Source: an uncultured Clostridium sp. (lineage in GTDB: Bacteria; Bacillota_I; Bacilli_A; RF39; UBA660). Taken from it: 64,000 bases of DNA. Under the pieces are notes generated by a model that saw only the letters and a program-made list of their open reading frames with translations, searched no databases and was not told the DNA's origin. How positions within the stretch are numbered: the first letter of the stretch is position 1; every line of letters starts with the position of its first letter. Made by a program: the position numbers and the translations under genes. Positions 1-8,125 of this stretch are shown here, piece after piece. The stretch spans positions 1 to 64,000 of the forward strand of contig CAJJPX010000004.1 of assembly GCA_905193755.1 (NCBI GenBank), in the 5' to 3' direction.

Positions 1-425
1 TATATATGGATGCTTTCAATATTGAAATATTATCTTATTCATATACTAAAAAACATAATTCAATAGTTCCTTATTATGAAGGATTAAATGTAATTTTGGA
101 CAAAATAAAAGGAATTAATTACTCCACAACTTTGCATAGTGATCAAGGAGTAGTTTATTCCTCTCAGGCATTTACTAATGCACATAAAGATTATAACATT
201 ATTCGTTCAATGAGTCGAGCAGGAACTCCAACAGATAACCCTAAAATGGAATCTATTAATGGATGGATAAAAGACGAAATCATGAGTGATTGGAATATTG
301 ATAGCTACGATTCATTTGACGAATTTATTAATACATATATTTATTATTATAACAATGAACGTTTAGCATGTTCATTAGATTATAAAACCCCAATTCAATA
401 TAAAATTGAACTAGGGTTTCAATAA
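1..425 (+). CDS. IS3-family transposase, OrfB integrase core (5' truncated)
   Basis: This is the catalytic DDE integrase domain (rve) of an IS3-family transposase, which performs cut-and-join transposition of its own element. The reading frame is open to the left edge, so the first ATG at 6 is probably internal. Visible motifs are HSDQG with the second catalytic Asp, then S-x-S-R-x-G-x-P-x-D-N and a following Glu (K-M-E-S), spaced as in IS3 OrfB. Near the end comes a Y-Y-N-N-E-R-L segment like the usual YN-x-x-R-x-H of the family, though the usual His is replaced. The C-terminal end looks intact. Whether the copy is functional depends on the missing 5' part. Confidence 0.9.
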   Translation, partial: YMDAFNIEILSYSYTKKHNSIVPYYEGLNVILDKIKGINYSTTLHSDQGVVYSSQAFTNAHKDYNIIRSMSRAGTPTDNPKMESINGWIKDEIMSDWNIDSYDSFDEFINTYIYYYNNERLACSLDYKTPIQYKIELGFQ

Positions 426-455
426 ATTCTTTTTTAGTGTCCACTTTTTATTGAC
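1..455 (+). mobile_element. Right end of an IS3-family insertion sequence, cut by the window edge
   Basis: The stretch carries the 3' part of an IS3-type transposase gene. After the stop codon a short AT-rich tail leads into TGTCCACTTTTTATTGAC at 438-455, which looks like the terminal inverted repeat of IS3/IS150-group elements. The left end is outside the window, so the repeat pairing and target duplication cannot be checked. The element ends about 10 bases from the stop codon of the next gene on the opposite strand. Confidence 0.75.
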
Positions 456-465
456 TTATTCAGAA

Positions 466-1212
466 TTATTTCCCATCACATTCTAGTTTTTTAACTAATG
501 TATCTAATGATACTTTTTCTTTTGCTTCTTTTAATAAAGCTTCTAGTGAAGTTTCATTTGAGTTTAAATCTTGTCTTAATATATTGATTATTGTGTTTTT
601 AATATCATCATCCATTTTTTCTGGGAGTCTATCATAATTTAAATAATCTTGAATTATGAGATTAGCTTCTAATAATCTTTTTACTTTATATGGATCTTCT
701 TTTATATTCTCAACTCTTCTTTTACTCGCTTCTTTTAGTCTTTTGATGATAAATGTTTGATTATTTTCAATGTTAGTCATAATTCCTGTTACTTTGTGAA
801 ATATATCTAGCATTTCTTTTTCAAAAGAACCATTTTTCTTTTTTTCTAAGCTTTTCTTTATTTCTTTATATGCGATAGTAATGTATGCTAATGATACAAT
901 TATTCCTATTTCAGCAGGTGCTATTATTGATGTTGCTATACTAATTGCTCCTAATAACATTATTCTAAATTTCTTTTTTCTATCTGCTCTTATCTCTTCT
1001 CCTAATCCTTTATTGATAACTTCAAATGCTTTAGGTACTCTTGACTTTAAATATTCATTTTTTTGAGCTAGTTCATATAAATAATATTCATTGTTATTTT
1101 TATCATCTAATGCTTCTTTATAAAGTTCAAATGCTTCTTTTTCAATGTTTTCTAGCATTTTATTTCCTATTTGTTTTGTAGTTAATGTTTTTTCTCTTGT
1201 TTCTTCTATCAT
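466..1212 (-). CDS. Unknown membrane-associated protein, paralogue of the upstream gene
   Basis: I do not recognise a named family. The 248-residue protein has a charged helical N-terminus (about residues 1-80), a hydrophobic stretch at about 85-113 that could be one or two membrane segments, and a charged helical C-terminal half. It is a clear tandem paralogue of the gene at 1232-1960: both have an E-Y-Y-L/I-T/Y start region, the central hydrophobic hairpin, and a matching C-terminus built on R/Q-D-L-N-x-N-E-T-x-L-E-x-L-L-K-E. The start ATG follows AAAGGGG. It is probably co-transcribed with its paralogue (about 20 bases apart). An IS3 element end lies immediately beyond its stop codon. Confidence 0.75.
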   Translation of the reverse strand: MIEETREKTLTTKQIGNKMLENIEKEAFELYKEALDDKNNNEYYLYELAQKNEYLKSRVPKAFEVINKGLGEEIRADRKKKFRIMLLGAISIATSIIAPAEIGIIVSLAYITIAYKEIKKSLEKKKNGSFEKEMLDIFHKVTGIMTNIENNQTFIIKRLKEASKRRVENIKEDPYKVKRLLEANLIIQDYLNYDRLPEKMDDDIKNTIINILRQDLNSNETSLEALLKEAKEKVSLDTLVKKLECDGK

Positions 1213-1231
1213 AATGTACCCCTTTTAATAT

Positions 1232-1960
1232 TTATTTTAACTTCTTTATAATTGTATCTTCTGATACTTTATCTTTTGTTTCTTTTAATAGTATTTCTAA
1301 GTTTGTTTCATTAGTATTTAAATCGCGTTGTAATAAATCTATTATTGTTTTTCTTGTTTCTTCATCTAAGTTTTTAGGTACTATACCAGTACTTACATAT
1401 TCTTGAATTCTATAGTTTGCTTCCATATATGCATTTACTTTTGCTTCTGTTTTTTCTTCTACTAATAGTCTCTCACTTCTCATTTTCGTTATTTTTTTAA
1501 CAATACATTGTTCATTATCAGATATAGTTTCTATTACATTATCTGCCTTTTTAAGTGTTTCTTCTAATTCTTTTTTTAATGATTCATTATCTTCTTTACT
1601 TAGTTTTTTTAATCTTTTATAAAGGCCACCCGCATAAACTATAGATGTTATTATACCTACCATGGGAATTATAAATAATAGTGCTACATTTGCTAAACCT
1701 AAAGTTACCATTGCACCACATTCTATATAAGATTTCTTTAAGTCTTTCTTTAATGATTTTTCTATAATATCTAATGCTGCATATGCTTCGACTCTTAAGT
1801 CTTCATTTCTTCTAAATAAGCTCGTTATATAGTATTCAGGTAATTCTTCTTCACTTTTTATTTTTTCATTTATTTTGATTGCTTCATCATTTGCCTTATT
1901 TAAGAATGAAGTACCTATTTTTCTTGTATATATAGGTTTTTCTTTTTTTAAACCAGTCAT
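1232..1960 (-). CDS. Unknown membrane-associated protein, first of a tandem paralogous pair
   Basis: Family not recognised. The start chosen is the ATG at 1960, preceded by GGGGG; the longer frame would begin at a TTG inside that ribosome site. The 242-residue product has a charged N-terminal helix region, a hydrophobic segment around residues 90-115, and a long charged C-terminal region likely to be helical. It resembles the next gene over its whole length, strongest in the last 40 residues (R-K-T-I-I-D-L-L-Q-R-D-L-N). A duplication of one ancestral gene is the simplest reading. The role is unknown; coiled-coil plus membrane anchor would fit a structural or adaptor protein. Confidence 0.72.
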   Translation of the reverse strand: MTGLKKEKPIYTRKIGTSFLNKANDEAIKINEKIKSEEELPEYYITSLFRRNEDLRVEAYAALDIIEKSLKKDLKKSYIECGAMVTLGLANVALLFIIPMVGIITSIVYAGGLYKRLKKLSKEDNESLKKELEETLKKADNVIETISDNEQCIVKKITKMRSERLLVEEKTEAKVNAYMEANYRIQEYVSTGIVPKNLDEETRKTIIDLLQRDLNTNETNLEILLKETKDKVSEDTIIKKLK

Positions 1961-1976
1961 ATTAACCCCCAAATAA

Positions 1977-2003
1977 AAAAGTGTTTATATTATAACACTT
2001 TTT
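1977..2003 (-). terminator. Terminator of the ABC transporter operon
   Basis: Arms AAGTGTT (1979-1985) and AACACTT (1994-2000) with flanking A and T runs on both sides can end transcription in either direction. It sits 7 bases after the permease stop codon on the minus strand. Confidence 0.65.
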
Positions 2004-2009
2004 CTATAA

Positions 2010-2798
2010 CTAATCAATATTTACTCCAGATTCTACTGTTTTAAGTCCAACTATATATTCTATGATTATTAATACAGTGTATGTTATCATTACAATTAAA
2101 AGTATGCTTTTAAATGTTGTTAGTGTGAAAGTTGTACTTGTAAATATATTCATTATGTCACTATTAAATAAACCTGAAACATAGACAACTAAAAGTATAA
2201 TTATGGATAAAGCCATATATGTTAAGAATCCATATAAGCAACTTTTTAACATTTTATTGTTATTTGATTTATGACCTAGTATTATACCTATATAACCTGT
2301 TAGTAAAATAAATGTAAATTCTAAGAATAGTAATGTAAATACTTGTAAAAGTAAATTTGTTATACTGCTTTCATAGAGATTAGCTACTATATTTAAGCTA
2401 TTTTTTAATAGTTCAATATTTTCTTTTGAGTAATAACATATTAATAGTGATGCGGCAATCACTATAGTTGATGTTAACATAGTTATTAACCCACATAACA
2501 CTTTTGATAAATATAATGTACTCTTTTTAACTGGTAATGTGTGTGTTAAGTAAGACTCATCTTTATAGAAGTTTAGAACAAGTCTTGCCCATACTCTCAT
2601 TAGATTATTAATAAGTACACTTACTAACATTGAAACAGCAATTCCATTATTTATTTTTGAAAGTATTAACATTATTCCTGAATTATCAAATAATCCACAT
2701 ATTCTTCCAAGTAAAGCAAAGAATAATGATAAACTATAGAATATTATTAAGTTCTTGTATGTAAATTTTAAATCATATTTTAGTACTTTTAAGAGCAT
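2010..2798 (-). CDS. ABC-2 type transporter permease
   Basis: The membrane subunit of an ABC transporter encoded directly downstream of its ATPase. The 262-residue protein begins with the typical cytoplasmic helix L-L-K-V-L-K-Y-D-L-K-F-T-Y-K-N, followed by about six hydrophobic segments (around residues 17-35, 45-65, 105-125, 150-175, 185-205 and 230-250), as in ABC-2 permeases of YtrC/YtrE-like systems. The ATG at 2798 follows GGAGGACATTCAA and overlaps the ATPase gene by 10 bases, which suggests translational coupling. The substrate cannot be read from the sequence; related GntR-controlled systems respond to cell-envelope stress. Confidence 0.85.
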   Translation of the reverse strand: MLLKVLKYDLKFTYKNLIIFYSLSLFFALLGRICGLFDNSGIMLILSKINNGIAVSMLVSVLINNLMRVWARLVLNFYKDESYLTHTLPVKKSTLYLSKVLCGLITMLTSTIVIAASLLICYYSKENIELLKNSLNIVANLYESSITNLLLQVFTLLFLEFTFILLTGYIGIILGHKSNNNKMLKSCLYGFLTYMALSIIILLVVYVSGLFNSDIMNIFTSTTFTLTTFKSILLIVMITYTVLIIIEYIVGLKTVESGVNID

Positions 2799-3487
2799 TT
2801 GAATGTCCTCCTAAAGATCTCATCTATTGATGATTTTTCTTTTTTACGAAGTTCATCTGCAGAAGCTGTTAATATTATTTTACCTTTGTCTATGAATATA
2901 ACTTCGTCTAATATTCTTTCTATATCTGAAATTAAGTGTGTTGATATTATTACACTACTTCCTTCTTTGAAGTTAGAAAGTATTGTGTCTAATATATAAT
3001 CTCTAGTAGCTGGGTCTACTCCACCTAATGGTTCATCTAAAATATAAAGATCAGCTTCTCTACTCATAACAAGAATAAGTTGTAGCTTTTCTTGCATACC
3101 TTTAGACATCTTAGATATTTTAGAGTTTATATCTAAATCTAAATCTTTAAGTAATTTTTTTGCTTTTTCAATATTAAAGTTAACATAGAATTCATTAAAG
3201 TAATTTAGTGTATCTATTACTTTCATTTCTTTATCTAAGTAAGTTCTTTCTGGTAAGTAAGAAATAATCTTTTTTGATTCTACTCCTGGATGTAGTCCTT
3301 CTATAAGTACTTCACCACTAGTTGGAGTAAGTAAATCATTAATAAGTTTTATTAGTGTTGTTTTTCCTTGCCCATTTTTACCTAGAAGACCTACTATTTT
3401 ACCTCTAGGTATTATTAGGTTTACATCTTTTAGAATTTTTTTATTATCAAAACTCTTTGATAGGTTCTTGCACTCTAAAAGTTCCAT
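2789..3487 (-). CDS. ABC transporter ATP-binding protein (YtrB-like)
   Basis: The ATPase that powers the permease encoded next. Motifs in order: Walker A G-K-N-G-Q-G-K-T-T (about residue 35), the signature M-S-K-G-M-Q-E-K-L, Walker B L-Y-I-L-D-E-P-L-G-G-V-D, and the switch His in I-I-S-T-H. The ATG at 3487 was chosen because it lies one base after the GntR stop codon and follows GGAGG; an earlier in-frame start would overlap the regulator. At 232 residues it is typical of the short ABC ATPases in GntR-ABC operons. The order regulator-ATPase-permease matches ytrAB-type operons of Bacillus. Confidence 0.92.
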   Translation of the reverse strand: MELLECKNLSKSFDNKKILKDVNLIIPRGKIVGLLGKNGQGKTTLIKLINDLLTPTSGEVLIEGLHPGVESKKIISYLPERTYLDKEMKVIDTLNYFNEFYVNFNIEKAKKLLKDLDLDINSKISKMSKGMQEKLQLILVMSREADLYILDEPLGGVDPATRDYILDTILSNFKEGSSVIISTHLISDIERILDEVIFIDKGKIILTASADELRKKEKSSIDEIFRRTFKCS

Positions 3488-3488
3488 A

Positions 3489-3851
3489 TTATTTTCCTCC
3501 AAATTCTTGCAAGTACTTAATAGATTCTTCATATGTTATACCTATACTATTCATAGAACTTAAATATTCATTTACTTTTTCTTTAGCTAGTTTTTCTTTA
3601 GCTTTGTTTATTACTTTTGAATCATTAGTAACATATTTACCATTTGTTCTTTCAGTATAAATTAGTTTTTCATTTTCTAGTTCTACTAAAGCTTTTTGCA
3701 TAGTATTTGGATTAACTTTGTAGTAAAATGCTAGCTCTCTTACAGAAGGTAATCTACTTCCTACACTTAATTTACCTGATACTATATCCAATTTAATAAT
3801 ATCTACTAGTTGAATATAGATTGGTATATTGTTATCAAATGTATAACTCAT
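3489..3851 (-). CDS. GntR-family transcriptional regulator (YtrA subfamily)
   Basis: A 120-residue DNA-binding repressor of the short YtrA type. The N-terminal winged helix (about residues 10-80) shows the classic pattern I-P-I-Y-x-Q-L ... S-G-x-L-x-V-G-S-R-L-P-S-V-R-E-L-A and V-N-P-N-T-M-Q-K-A-L-V-E-L-E. The C-terminal tail is only about 45 residues and lacks a large effector domain, as is usual in this subfamily. The ATG at 3851 follows AAAGGAG. It is the first gene of a three-gene operon with an ABC ATPase and permease, and a perfect inverted repeat just upstream (3867-3886) is the likely operator for autorepression. Confidence 0.92.
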   Translation of the reverse strand: MSYTFDNNIPIYIQLVDIIKLDIVSGKLSVGSRLPSVRELAFYYKVNPNTMQKALVELENEKLIYTERTNGKYVTNDSKVINKAKEKLAKEKVNEYLSSMNSIGITYEESIKYLQEFGGK

Positions 3852-3866
3852 ATGAACTCCTTTCAC

Positions 3867-3915
3867 TGTATTACTTGCATAATACAATAATACTATTATA
3901 TATATTTTATGTCAA
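3867..3915 (-). promoter_or_regulatory. Promoter and operator of the GntR-ABC operon
   Basis: On the minus strand the -35 box TTGACA (3915-3910) is followed after 17 bases by the -10 box TATTAT (3892-3887). Directly downstream, covering the expected transcription start, is the perfect inverted repeat TGTATTA-N6-TAATACA (3867-3886). A GntR dimer bound there would block initiation. The boxes are read directly; the binding is inference. Confidence 0.75.
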
Positions 3916-3937
3916 TAGAAAAAGCCAATTAAATTGA

Positions 3938-4429
3938 CTATATTTTTATAAAACTATAACTTACGTTATTAAGTTTTAATATACGCTCTATGTCTTCTAA
4001 TTTTAACCAGATAGATGATGTATTTTCATTTGGGTGCATCCCTATTTCTTTGAAACTTTTTATGTCTTCATCTATTAATACTTTTACTTTGTGTTCTCTG
4101 TCATTAAGTATTCCAAGTACTGTTACTGAGCCTTTTTTAAGACCTAAATATTTTTCTAAATCTTCTTCGTTTGCAAATGTTAGAGGTCTAAGTCCTAGAG
4201 TATTTCTTAATTCTTTTAGATTTACTCTTTTTTCTCCAGCAACTAGTATTAAATAATAATTTTGTTTTTTATCGTCTCTGATGAATAGATTTTTAACTAC
4301 TTCAACTTCGTCATCTAATTTTAATTCTGACATTTCTTCCATGGTGAATACTGCTTTATGATCTATTCTTTTATATTTAATATTTAAGTTATCTAGGTAT
4401 TTAAATATTTCTTCTTTACTTGTATACAT
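3938..4429 (-). CDS. Prolyl-tRNA editing (YbaK/ProX-type) deacylase
   Basis: A free-standing aminoacyl-tRNA deacylase of the YbaK/ProRS-INS superfamily, which hydrolyses mischarged tRNA (Ala-tRNAPro or Cys-tRNAPro). The 163-residue product carries the expected landmarks: an essential-type Lys in V-V-K-N-L-F-I-R-D (about residue 46), G-S-V-T near residue 100, and the H-P-N-E-N-T box at about 132-137, typical of the PrdX/ProXp group. The start at 4429 follows GAGAG; an upstream ATG at 4471 lies in the terminator of the previous gene and is unlikely. It appears to be a single-gene unit. The exact tRNA specificity is not decidable here. Confidence 0.85.
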   Translation of the reverse strand: MYTSKEEIFKYLDNLNIKYKRIDHKAVFTMEEMSELKLDDEVEVVKNLFIRDDKKQNYYLILVAGEKRVNLKELRNTLGLRPLTFANEEDLEKYLGLKKGSVTVLGILNDREHKVKVLIDEDIKSFKEIGMHPNENTSSIWLKLEDIERILKLNNVSYSFIKI

Positions 4430-4475
4430 AATTAGCTCTCTTTCACTTTTATAATAAATATTTTTTAGCATTTAA

Positions 4476-4508
4476 AAATGCAATGATTATTTCTTTTTCA
4501 TTGCATTT
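4476..4508 (-). terminator. Strong terminator of the PAP2 gene
   Basis: An 11-bp perfect stem, AAATGCAATGA (4476-4486) with TCATTGCATTT (4498-4508), spans the PAP2 stop codon and is followed on the minus strand by TTTTT. Confidence 0.75.
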
Positions 4509-5149
4509 ATTATATCAAAGTTCTTTATAAAGTTAAATAATTTTACATCTTTGTATTTGTCTAGTATCTTGTAAATTAATATTGTTATGAGGTATGCAAC
4601 AGTTGCTCCGATTAGTCCTGATAACATACCACCTATTACATCTGATGGATAGTGAACCATAAGATAATTTCTTGATATACCCATAAGTATTATAAATAGA
4701 AAACACCAATATTTATTTTTTGTTTTAGCCATGAATACTAAAGACATCATTGCTGCTGTCATAGCTGTTGTGTGTCCACTTGGGAATGAGAAATCACTTT
4801 CGGTAACACTTCCTGCATATTTCCACCATTCGTTATATTCTAAGACACTACTCATATATGGTCTAGGTCTAGCTACCATATCTTTTAATATAAAATTAGT
4901 TATAATAGCACCTGCTCCTATTGCTCCAAACATACATATTCCAAACTTTCTTGTTTTCTTAAATAGCATTAAGAATATACTTAACAAAATTAAGAATAGA
5001 CCTTTTTCAGCAAATAAACTTATAAACTTAAATAACCAGTTTAGATTACTATGTGTTAGAAGTGCTAGTTCATGTAAAATATTTAGTATAGTATGATCAA
5101 ATCCACTAAATGTAGTATTTAACCATTCAGCTGCTGCTGTTAGTTCCAT
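4487..5149 (-). CDS. PAP2-family membrane phosphatase (probable undecaprenyl-diphosphatase)
   Basis: An integral membrane phosphatase of the PAP2 superfamily, probably recycling undecaprenyl pyrophosphate for cell-wall synthesis like BcrC, or acting on a phospholipid phosphate. All three signature motifs are present: K-D-M-V-A-R-P-R-P (89-97), P-S-G-H (123-126), and S-R ... H-Y-P-S-D-V-I-G-G (159-173). About five hydrophobic segments surround them. The length of 220 residues is normal. The ATG at 5149 follows AGGAGGTAG. The terminator overlapping its stop codon separates it from the deacylase gene. Substrate assignment is inference from the family. Confidence 0.88.
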   Translation of the reverse strand: MELTAAAEWLNTTFSGFDHTILNILHELALLTHSNLNWLFKFISLFAEKGLFLILLSIFLMLFKKTRKFGICMFGAIGAGAIITNFILKDMVARPRPYMSSVLEYNEWWKYAGSVTESDFSFPSGHTTAMTAAMMSLVFMAKTKNKYWCFLFIILMGISRNYLMVHYPSDVIGGMLSGLIGATVAYLITILIYKILDKYKDVKLFNFIKNFDIINAMKKK

Positions 5150-5205
5150 ATCTACCTCCTACTACATTATCATTTTACATTCATAATAAATTTAAAACAA
5201 TAACA

Positions 5206-8124
5206 TTACTTATTCTTTACATTTTTGTTATCAATTATAGCTAGTAAACTTCTAAGTCTTATGGTAATTGCTCCCATATTAGATATTTCATCTATCTTTA
5301 TTTGTGTATAGACTTTGTCTTTACTTTCAATAATTCTTCTTACTTCATCAGTTGTTACTGCATCTACTCCACAACCAAAAGATACTAATTGAACTAAATT
5401 AATATTATCTTTAGATTCACTTATGTATTTAGCAGCAGCATATAGTCTTGAATGATAAGTCCATTGATTCATTACTTTAGTTTTAAATGGTTTTACTTTA
5501 TGACTAATACTGTCTTCAGTTATAACTACTGCTCCAAGTGAAGTTATAAGTTTATTAATACCATGATTTATTTCAGGATCTAAATGATATGGACGACCGC
5601 ATAATACAATTATAGGCATATTTTTAGATGAAGCAATTCCCATAAATTCTTCTGCCTTAGTTCTTATTTTTGATAAGTAATCATTATATGCTTCATAAGA
5701 TTTTTCTACAGCTTTTTTAAGACCAGATTCAGTAGTTTCAATATTATAATATTTAATTATAGTTTTTATTCTTTTTAAGAATTGTTTTTTATCTGCTAAA
5801 CTTATAAAATCATCTATAAAAGTATCTTTGTTTAGATTATTTATATTGCCTCTTATAACTTGAGGATAGTATGCTACTACTGGACAATTATAATGATTAG
5901 TACCAAGTTTTTCATCAACATTGTAGCTCATACTAGGATAGAATATATAGTCTACTTTAGAATCTAATAAATACTCTATATGGCCATGAACTAGTTTTGC
6001 TGGATAACAAATTGTATCTGATGGTATTGTGTGTTGTCCTTTTAAATAGAGACTTCTTGATGAAAATGGAGACACTACTACATTAAGTCCTAAAGTTTTA
6101 AATAAAGTATACCAAAATGGTAATAGTTCATACATATTAAGTACTAGAGGTATACCAATAGTAGTCTTAGATTCATCTATTTCATTATTCATGAATTCTT
6201 TTAATAAAGATTGTTTATATTCATATAAGTCATAGTGTTCTTGAAGATTGCCTTTGTTAAGAGGTTTTGAACATCTATTACCTGCGATGAATCTTCTTTT
6301 CTTATCGAATGTATTTATAACCAAGTTACAATGATTAGTGCATCCATTACAATTTATATTTCTTGTTTCGTAGTTAAAGTTTTTAAGTTCTTCTAAAGTT
6401 AATACTTTACTTTTATCACTTTCTTTTTCTTTACTATAAAGTGCACTTCCGTATGCTCCCATAAGTCCTGAATATTTTGGTCTTATTACATTGTGACCAA
6501 TTTCCATTTCAAAGGATCTTAGTACTGAGTCATTTAAGAATGTTCCACCTTGAACAATTATGTTTTCACCTAAGTCTTTTGGACTAGCGCATCTTATAAC
6601 TTTATATAATGCGTTTTTAACTACACTCATTGAAAGGCCTGCTGCTATACTTTCTACTGAAGCACCATCTTTTTGAGCTTGTTTAACTGCACTATTCATA
6701 AATACTGTGCATCTTGAACCTAAACTAACTGGACTTTTAGCATAAAGACCTAAATGTGAGAATTCTTCTGTTGTGTATCCTAAAGCTTTAGCAAATGTTT
6801 GTAAGAAAGAACCACATCCTGAAGAACATGCTTCATTTAAATATAAACTATCTATTGAACCATTTTTTATCTTAAAACATTTTATATCTTGACCACCTAT
6901 ATCAAGTATAAAATCTACTTTAGGATTTATTTTCTTTGCTGCCGTGTAGTGAGCAATTGTTTCAACTACACCATAATCTATATTAAATGCATTTTTAATT
7001 AATTCTTCTCCATAACCAGTTACTGCGCTAGATTTAATGTTAATATTTGGATACTTGTTATATAAATCTATTAAATATTTTTTAACTATTTCTACTGGAC
7101 TTCCTTCGTTTGGTGAATAATATGAATTAAATATGTTACCATCATCATCACAAAGAACCATCTTTATTGTTGTGCTTCCTGCATCTATTCCTAGATACAT
7201 ATTTTTACTTGGTTTATCTAATTCTTTTATAGTTGTGTCGTTATGTCTTTTCAAGAATTCTTCATATTCTTTTTTATCTTTGAAAAGTGGTTTAGTTTTT
7301 ACATAGTTATTTTGCTCTTTGAACTTTTTAAATTTGTTTTCTAGTGATAGAAGAGTTGTTTCTTCTTTTACATTTGCTAGTACTGAGCCTATTGCTACAA
7401 AGTAAAGGGAATCATCAGGAAGTACTCCTTTAGTATTTAATACTTCATCAAAACTATTTCTAAGTTCGCTATAGAAGTATAATGGTCCACCTAAATATAA
7501 AACATTATTACCTATTTCTCTTCCTTGAGATAATCCTGATATTGTTTGATTTACTACTGCTCTAAATATACCAGCAGCTATATCTTCTTTTCTAACACCT
7601 TGATTAAGTAATGGCTGTACATCTGATTTAGCAAATACTCCACAACGAGATGCAATATTACATATCTTATCATGATGACTTGATAATTCATTTAATTCTT
7701 CACCATTAACATTTAATAATGAAGCCATTTGGTCTATAAATGCACCTGTTCCACCTGCACAACTACCATTCATTCTCATTTCAAATCCACCAGTAAGAAA
7801 CAACATTTTAGCGTCTTCTCCGCCTAGTTCTATAACTGTATCAGTATTTGGGTAATACTTTTTAACTGCTATTTTTTCTGCAAATACTTCTTGAACAAAT
7901 GGAATTTTTAGACTTTCTGCATAACCAAGCCCCGCTGAACCTGAAATAGTTACTGTTATCTTGTCTTTCTTTATTACTTGTTTTAAATCATTTATTATTT
8001 TTAATATAGCACTTCTTATCTCAGAATAGTGACGTTCATATTTCTTAAATATTATATTTTCTTTTTCATCAATTACTACACATTTTATAGTAGTAGATCC
8101 TATATCAAAACCTACTCTTTTCAT
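5206..8124 (-). CDS. 2-hydroxyacyl-CoA dehydratase activase-like protein, two ASKHA ATPase domains plus DUF2229
   Basis: A large (972-residue) member of the BadF/BadG/BcrA/BcrD activase family. Two ASKHA ATPase modules are visible: residues about 1-260 begin G-F-D-I-G-S-T-T-I-K and contain G-G-E-D-A-K and N-G-S-C-A-G-G-T-G-A; residues about 305-570 begin G-I-D-A-G-S-T-T-I-K and contain I-G-G-Q-D-I-K and A-C-S-S-G-C-G-S. The Cys residues of these C-A/S-G motifs bind the bridging [4Fe-4S] cluster in known activases. A C-x2-C-x2-H-C cluster follows near 600, then a DUF2229-type dehydratase-like region. The start at 8124 is one base after the upstream gene's stop. Family members pump electrons into dehydratases using ATP; the substrate here is unknown. 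Confidence 0.88.
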   Translation of the reverse strand: MKRVGFDIGSTTIKCVVIDEKENIIFKKYERHYSEIRSAILKIINDLKQVIKKDKITVTISGSAGLGYAESLKIPFVQEVFAEKIAVKKYYPNTDTVIELGGEDAKMLFLTGGFEMRMNGSCAGGTGAFIDQMASLLNVNGEELNELSSHHDKICNIASRCGVFAKSDVQPLLNQGVRKEDIAAGIFRAVVNQTISGLSQGREIGNNVLYLGGPLYFYSELRNSFDEVLNTKGVLPDDSLYFVAIGSVLANVKEETTLLSLENKFKKFKEQNNYVKTKPLFKDKKEYEEFLKRHNDTTIKELDKPSKNMYLGIDAGSTTIKMVLCDDDGNIFNSYYSPNEGSPVEIVKKYLIDLYNKYPNINIKSSAVTGYGEELIKNAFNIDYGVVETIAHYTAAKKINPKVDFILDIGGQDIKCFKIKNGSIDSLYLNEACSSGCGSFLQTFAKALGYTTEEFSHLGLYAKSPVSLGSRCTVFMNSAVKQAQKDGASVESIAAGLSMSVVKNALYKVIRCASPKDLGENIIVQGGTFLNDSVLRSFEMEIGHNVIRPKYSGLMGAYGSALYSKEKESDKSKVLTLEELKNFNYETRNINCNGCTNHCNLVINTFDKKRRFIAGNRCSKPLNKGNLQEHYDLYEYKQSLLKEFMNNEIDESKTTIGIPLVLNMYELLPFWYTLFKTLGLNVVVSPFSSRSLYLKGQHTIPSDTICYPAKLVHGHIEYLLDSKVDYIFYPSMSYNVDEKLGTNHYNCPVVAYYPQVIRGNINNLNKDTFIDDFISLADKKQFLKRIKTIIKYYNIETTESGLKKAVEKSYEAYNDYLSKIRTKAEEFMGIASSKNMPIIVLCGRPYHLDPEINHGINKLITSLGAVVITEDSISHKVKPFKTKVMNQWTYHSRLYAAAKYISESKDNINLVQLVSFGCGVDAVTTDEVRRIIESKDKVYTQIKIDEISNMGAITIRLRSLLAIIDNKNVKNK

Positions 8125-8125
8125 A

